Assembly: GCA_038916785.1 (NCBI GenBank)
Contig: JBCLBO010000003.1
Location: 16,413 to 80,412, forward strand
From: VFKU01 sp038916785
Lineage (GTDB): Bacteria; Hydrogenedentota; Hydrogenedentia; Hydrogenedentales; GCA-2746185
DNA length: 64,000 nucleotides
Direction of reading: 5' to 3'
A program made the position numbers and the translations under genes. Shown piece after piece: positions 60,401 to 64,000 of the stretch (within the stretch, counting starts at the first letter, position 1; the number at the start of each line of letters is the position of its first letter). The notes beneath the pieces were generated by a model. The model did no database searches. It was not told where the DNA came from and saw nothing but the letters and a program-made list of their open reading frames with translations.

Positions 60401-61834
60401 ATGGAATTTGAGACAGTTATAGGGCTCGAGGTGCACGTCGAGATCAGTACGCGCTCGAAGATTTTCTGCGCGTGCGCGAACAACTTTCATGCGCCGCCCA
60501 ACACGAACGTGTGCCCCGTGTGCCTGGGGATGCCCGGCGTGCTGCCCGTGCTCAATCGCGCGATGGTCGAGGCCTCGGCCGCGGTGGGTCTCGCGCTGAA
60601 TTGCTCGATCGCGCGCTGGTCGAAGATGGACCGGAAAAACTACTTCTATCCCGACCTCGCGAAGAATTACCAGATAAGCCAATACGATTTGCCGCTGTGC
60701 CGCGACGGATATCTCGATATCGAAGTGGGCGGCGCCGCGAAGCGGATCGGCATTCGTCGGGCGCATATGGAAGAGGACACCGCGCGTAGCACGCACACGC
60801 TCGGGCCGGGCGTGAGCGGGGTCGATTTTAATCGCGCGGGGGTGCCGCTGCTCGAGATCGTGACCGAGCCGGACATCCACTCCGCCGAGGAAGCCTATGC
60901 GTACCTCACGGCGCTCAAGCAGATCCTGATGTACCTCGGCGTGAGCGACTGCAACATGGAGGAAGGCTCGCTGCGCGCGGAGCCGAACATCAGCATTCGG
61001 CAGAAAGGCTCGACGGAACTGGGCGTGAAGACCGAAGTGAAAAACGTCGCATCGTTCAGCGGCGTTCAGAAGGCAATCGAATTCGAGGTGAAGCGTCAAG
61101 CGAAGATCCTGCGCGAAGGCGGGCAGGTGCAGCAAGAGACGCGCGGCTGGGACGCGGACCGCGGCGTGACGCTGTCGCAGCGCCTGAAAGAGTCCGCGCA
61201 TGATTATCGCTACTTCCCGGAGCCGGACTTGGTGCCGATCGTCGTGGACGAGGCCTGGGAACGGCGCATCCGCGAGTCGCTACCGGAATTGCCGAAGGCA
61301 CGGCGTGAACGGTTTAAGACAGTCTATGCGCTTTCGGAGTATGACGCCGGGGTGCTGATCGCCGATCGGGCTACGGCGAACTATTTCGAGGCGGCGGTGA
61401 AGGCAGGCGCGGCAGCCAAGCCGGCGGCGAACTGGATCATGAGCGAATTGCAGGCGCTGTTGATCGGGGCTAAGCAATCGATCGCGGCGTGCAAAATCGG
61501 CCCGGCGCAGTTGGCCGGGCTGATTGGGCTGATTGATTCGGGTACGATCAGCGGGAAGATCGCGAAGGACGTGATCGCCGAGATGTTCACCTCCGGCAAG
61601 GACGCCAAGACGATCGTCGAGGCGCGGGGTCTCGTGCAGATTTCGGACGTCTCCGAGATCGAGACGATGGTGCGCGAGGTGTTGGCGCAGCATCCGGGGC
61701 CGGTGGCGGAATTCCGTAGCGGCAAGGCGAAGGCCAAGGGGTTTCTCGTGGGGCAGGTGATGAAGGCGATGCAGGGCAAGGGCAATCCGCAGGTGGTCAA
61801 CCGCATTCTCGATGAGCAGCTGGCGAAGGAATAG
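60401..61834 (+). CDS. gatB: Asp-tRNA(Asn)/Glu-tRNA(Gln) amidotransferase subunit B
   Basis: A 477-residue protein that binds tRNA, phosphorylates the mischarged amino acid and transamidates it. It has ETVIGLEVHVEISTRSKIFC, NVCPVCLGMPGVLPVLN, KNYFYPDLAKNYQISQYD and EDTARSTH, all GatB signatures, and a C-terminal YqeY-like tail domain. CxxC zinc cysteines are partly visible (CVC-like CAC and CPVC). It completes gatCAB, 63 bases after gatA. Confidence 0.97.
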   Translation: MEFETVIGLEVHVEISTRSKIFCACANNFHAPPNTNVCPVCLGMPGVLPVLNRAMVEASAAVGLALNCSIARWSKMDRKNYFYPDLAKNYQISQYDLPLCRDGYLDIEVGGAAKRIGIRRAHMEEDTARSTHTLGPGVSGVDFNRAGVPLLEIVTEPDIHSAEEAYAYLTALKQILMYLGVSDCNMEEGSLRAEPNISIRQKGSTELGVKTEVKNVASFSGVQKAIEFEVKRQAKILREGGQVQQETRGWDADRGVTLSQRLKESAHDYRYFPEPDLVPIVVDEAWERRIRESLPELPKARRERFKTVYALSEYDAGVLIADRATANYFEAAVKAGAAAKPAANWIMSELQALLIGAKQSIAACKIGPAQLAGLIGLIDSGTISGKIAKDVIAEMFTSGKDAKTIVEARGLVQISDVSEIETMVREVLAQHPGPVAEFRSGKAKAKGFLVGQVMKAMQGKGNPQVVNRILDEQLAKE

Positions 61835-61837
61835 ATT

Positions 61838-62227
61838 GTGTCTGGACTCGTAAGAAAAGCGCCGAAGGACGACGTGGAGTTTTTGCCGAATGCGCGGCGG
61901 ATCGCCGCGGCGATGGTGGATTACAAGGCGAAGAACATCAAGGGTTTCGATGTGCGCGCGCTCACGGTGTTCACGGACTGCATCATGATGTGCTCGGTGA
62001 CGAGCGAGCCGCAGTTGAAGGCCGTCTACAAAGGCGTGCGCGAGACGATGTCGGAGATCAAGGTGCTGCCCTTGCGGGCCGAGGGCGCCTTCGAGAGCAG
62101 TTGGATGGTGCTGGATTACGGAATCATCCTGGTGCACCTGTTCCGCGAGAGCGCGTTCGAGTTTTACGGGCTCGACAGTCTGTGGGGCGACGCGCCGGCG
62201 GTGGACTTGGCGCTGGACGAGGCCTAG
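61838..62227 (+). CDS. rsfS: Ribosomal silencing factor RsfS
   Basis: A 129-residue RsfS/DUF143 protein that binds L14 of the large subunit and blocks subunit joining when nutrients are low. AKNIKGFDVRALTVFTDCIM and WMVLDYGIILVHLFRESAFEFYGLDSLW are family features. Start is GTG at 61838, with AAGGA in the gatB end as ribosome site and a three-base gap from gatB. Co-transcription with gatCAB links two translation functions. Confidence 0.92.
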   Translation: MSGLVRKAPKDDVEFLPNARRIAAAMVDYKAKNIKGFDVRALTVFTDCIMMCSVTSEPQLKAVYKGVRETMSEIKVLPLRAEGAFESSWMVLDYGIILVHLFRESAFEFYGLDSLWGDAPAVDLALDEA

Positions 62228-62236
62228 GGCGGCGGC

Positions 62237-63079
62237 ATGGCCGAGTTCCCGAAAAAAGCCGATCGCGCGACGCTGTACAAGTACAAGCCGCAGGCGATCG
62301 CCGGCCGCGGCGGCACGGGCACTGTGTATCGCGCGATCGATCCCGAGTCCGGCGAGACGGTGGCGCTCAAGCTGTTTCACCAAAACTTCTTCCGCAACCG
62401 CTGGCACATCATGGACCTCAAGATGGCCGCGAGAAAGTTCAAGAAGCTCGACCATCCGAATATCGTGAAAGTGCTGGATTTTCTGTCCGGCGACGAGGGC
62501 ACGGTGCTCGTGCAGGAGTTTGTGGACGGCGCGGACTTGCAGTGGTACATCACGAACCGGCCCTACAACCTCGAAGAGATGCTTGTGATTGCGGTCCAGA
62601 TTTGCAACGGGCTGGGGTATCTGCACGACAAGGGCCTGATGCATCACGACATCAAGCCGGGCAACGTGCTGTTCACGCGCAAGGGCCAGGCGAAGCTGGC
62701 CGATTATTCGCTGGGCGGGACCAACTTTTTGATCGCGCTGATCGACCGCGCGCGGAGCGAGCAGATCACGCCGATGTACGTCGCGCCGGAGCTGGTGCGC
62801 AAGGAGCGCGCAACCAAACTGGCTGACATGTATTCGCTCGGCGGCGTGCTGTATTACATGTTCACGCGGCGCCTGCCCTTCGAGGTGGATTCCCTGCCGA
62901 GGTTGTATCACTGCCAACTGAACGAGCGGCCCCTCCACGCCACCGTCGCGAACAACAAGTGCCCGCAGGCGCTGGGCGACATCATCATGCGGCTGCTCGA
63001 GAAAGACCCGAAGAAACGGTTTCAGGACTGCGACTCGCTCCGGATACACCTCTCGGAGATCGGTCAGCGGCGCATCTGA
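62237..63079 (+). CDS. Hanks-type serine/threonine protein kinase
   Basis: A 280-residue soluble kinase made of little more than the catalytic domain. The Gly loop is 23-28 (GRGGTG), the ATP lysine Lys45 (ALKLF), and the catalytic loop HHDIKPGN has Asp138 and Asn143. The DFG motif is altered to DYS with Asp156 kept. MYVAPEL ends the activation segment. It should be active. It starts nine bases after rsfS and is probably in the same unit; substrates are unknown. Confidence 0.92.
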   Translation: MAEFPKKADRATLYKYKPQAIAGRGGTGTVYRAIDPESGETVALKLFHQNFFRNRWHIMDLKMAARKFKKLDHPNIVKVLDFLSGDEGTVLVQEFVDGADLQWYITNRPYNLEEMLVIAVQICNGLGYLHDKGLMHHDIKPGNVLFTRKGQAKLADYSLGGTNFLIALIDRARSEQITPMYVAPELVRKERATKLADMYSLGGVLYYMFTRRLPFEVDSLPRLYHCQLNERPLHATVANNKCPQALGDIIMRLLEKDPKKRFQDCDSLRIHLSEIGQRRI

Positions 63080-63152
63080 CTGGCGGCGCGATGGCGAAGA
63101 TGGCAACCGTGCTTCTGCCAAACGACCAGGACAGGGCGAAGGGCTTTTTTTA

Positions 63153-63206
63153 GACAGGATTTACACGATTGACAAGATTCTGAAAATAAATCATGTGAAT
63201 CCTGTC
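63153..63206. repeat. Imperfect inverted repeat, GACAGGATTTACA family (copy 2)
   Basis: The left arm GACAGGATTTACACGATT (63153-63170) and right arm AATCATGTGAATCCTGTC (63189-63206) pair with three mismatches of 18. It is the same family as 2199-2264 and lies between the convergent kinase and pckA genes, where it might also end transcription. Confidence 0.75.
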
Positions 63207-63214
63207 GGCCCTCG

Positions 63215-64000
63215 TTAGATATTCGGGCCGAATTGTTCGAGGCGCTTGCCTTCTGGCGTGTCGGTGAAGGTCTTGAAGGCTTCGATGAACATGCCGGCGA
63301 GTTTCCTTGCGGTCGCGTCATAGGCCGCCGCGTCGCGCCAGGTGTTGCGCGGGTTGAGGAGATCGGCGTCCACTCCGGGCACGCTCTTGGGGATGGTCAA
63401 GCCGAAAATGGGCATCGTATCCGTTTCGACGTTGTGGAGCGCGCCGCTCAGAATGGCGGTGACGATCGCACGCGTAATTTTGAGGTCCATGCGTTTGCCG
63501 GTGCCGTAGCTGCCGCCGCTCCAGCCAGTGTTCACCAGATACGCGCGGCTGCCGTGCTGGTCCATTTTCTTGCCGAGGATTTCCGCGTACTGCGTCGGGT
63601 GTAGCGCGAGAAACGGGCCGCCGAAGCAGGACGAGAAGGTCGCGCTGGGTTCGGTGATCCCCACTTCGGTGCCCGCGACCTTCGCGGTATAGCCGATAAG
63701 GTATTGATACATGGCCTGGTCGCGCGTGAGCACGGAGACCGGCGGCAACACGCCGAAGGCGTCGGCCGTCAGAAATACGATGGTCTTCGGGTGCGGACCC
63801 TTCGAGACCGGGCGTTTGATATTTTCGATGTGTTCGATGGGATACGAGACGCGCGTGTTCTCGGTCTTGGAGCTGTCCTTGAAATTCACCAGGCCGTTCG
63901 GGTCGATGACTACGTTCTCCAGGATCGCGTTGCGCCGGATCGCGTTGTAGATCTCCGGCTCCTTCTCTTTCGAGAGGTCGATGCACTTCGCGTAGCAGCC
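63215..64000 (-). CDS. pckA: Phosphoenolpyruvate carboxykinase (ATP), N-terminus beyond window
   Basis: The frame runs from the stop at 63215 to base 64000, giving the last 261 residues; the start and the Walker-type GTP/ATP loop lie outside. Visible features are CIDLSKEKEPEIYNAIRRNA, VVIDPNGLVNF, FLTADAFGVLPPVS, GYTAKVAGTE and the GGPFLALHP segment, all of the ATP-dependent PckA. It converts oxaloacetate to PEP in gluconeogenesis. It is convergent with the Ser/Thr kinase gene. Confidence 0.95.
   Translation of the reverse strand, partial: GCYAKCIDLSKEKEPEIYNAIRRNAILENVVIDPNGLVNFKDSSKTENTRVSYPIEHIENIKRPVSKGPHPKTIVFLTADAFGVLPPVSVLTRDQAMYQYLIGYTAKVAGTEVGITEPSATFSSCFGGPFLALHPTQYAEILGKKMDQHGSRAYLVNTGWSGGSYGTGKRMDLKITRAIVTAILSGALHNVETDTMPIFGLTIPKSVPGVDADLLNPRNTWRDAAAYDATARKLAGMFIEAFKTFTDTPEGKRLEQFGPNI

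Overview
The window is a 64 kb stretch of high-GC bacterial chromosome, densely packed with short intergenic gaps, many 4-base stop/start overlaps and frequent GTG/TTG starts. A Kdo/LPS-type kinase, HtrA-family periplasmic proteins, FecR/anti-sigma proteins and secreted proteins with signal peptides point to a Gram-negative cell envelope. Several dispersed repeat families lie between genes and once inside a gene. I cannot place the organism by sequence alone. An under-sampled Gram-negative lineage, for example PVC/FCB-like or a candidate phylum such as Hydrogenedentota or Sumerlaeota, would fit, but this is a guess. No rRNA, tRNA or CRISPR array was seen.

Layout. 1-6730: surface glycan genes (GT2 glycosyltransferase, HAD phosphatase, GT-C membrane transferase, polyprenol-phosphate-type GT2, DegT/DnrJ/StrS aminotransferase, methyltransferase). 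6731-10800: accessory island with a decayed IS256-type transposase end, an alpha/beta-hydrolase/class III cyclase fusion, a perfect 24-bp inverted repeat and a DarT-DarG DNA ADP-ribosylation toxin-antitoxin pair. 10804-13007: beta-propeller protein and aldo/keto reductase. 13051-17299: HTH-receiver regulator and a large hybrid histidine kinase. 17543-24156: probable transcription unit of JAMM-DinG helicase, glucose-6-phosphate isomerase, a membrane protein, ECF sigma factor and zinc anti-sigma factor. 24302-26583: folate/pterin genes (folM-like, folB, folK, folE). 26649-29512: HtrA protease with PDZ repeats and a catalytically dead HtrA-like paralogue.

29513-36820: a candidate small RNA with promoter and terminator, FecR/ECF sigma pair, MBL hydrolase, prepilin peptidase, LysE/RhtB exporter, a broken ABM monooxygenase, a low-GC nuclease gene and hicAB flanked by two copies of a hairpin repeat. 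36821-41976: trpDCFBA headed by a membrane-anchored phage-tail-collar-domain gene. 42114-45698: DinB/DUF1572 protein, DUF115-like protein, sialidase-like protein, MgtE. 45872-50701: dxs, convergent with a large membrane-embedded patatin. 50863-56914: LMW phosphotyrosine phosphatase, then purH(IMP cyclohydrolase domain only)-purD-phosphodiesterase-GT-C. 57548-64000: LPS kinase-like gene, gatCAB, rsfS, a Ser/Thr kinase and partial pckA.

Housekeeping blocks (folate, tryptophan, purine, isoprenoid, transamidosome) alternate with accessory blocks marked by transposon remnants, dispersed palindromes, toxin-antitoxin pairs and lower-GC genes. The most notable items are the JAMM-DinG fusion, the candidate sRNA at about 29726-29830, the DarTG island, the repeat-flanked hicAB, a dispersed repeat inserted in frame in a glycosyltransferase, and the tail-collar gene heading the trp operon.
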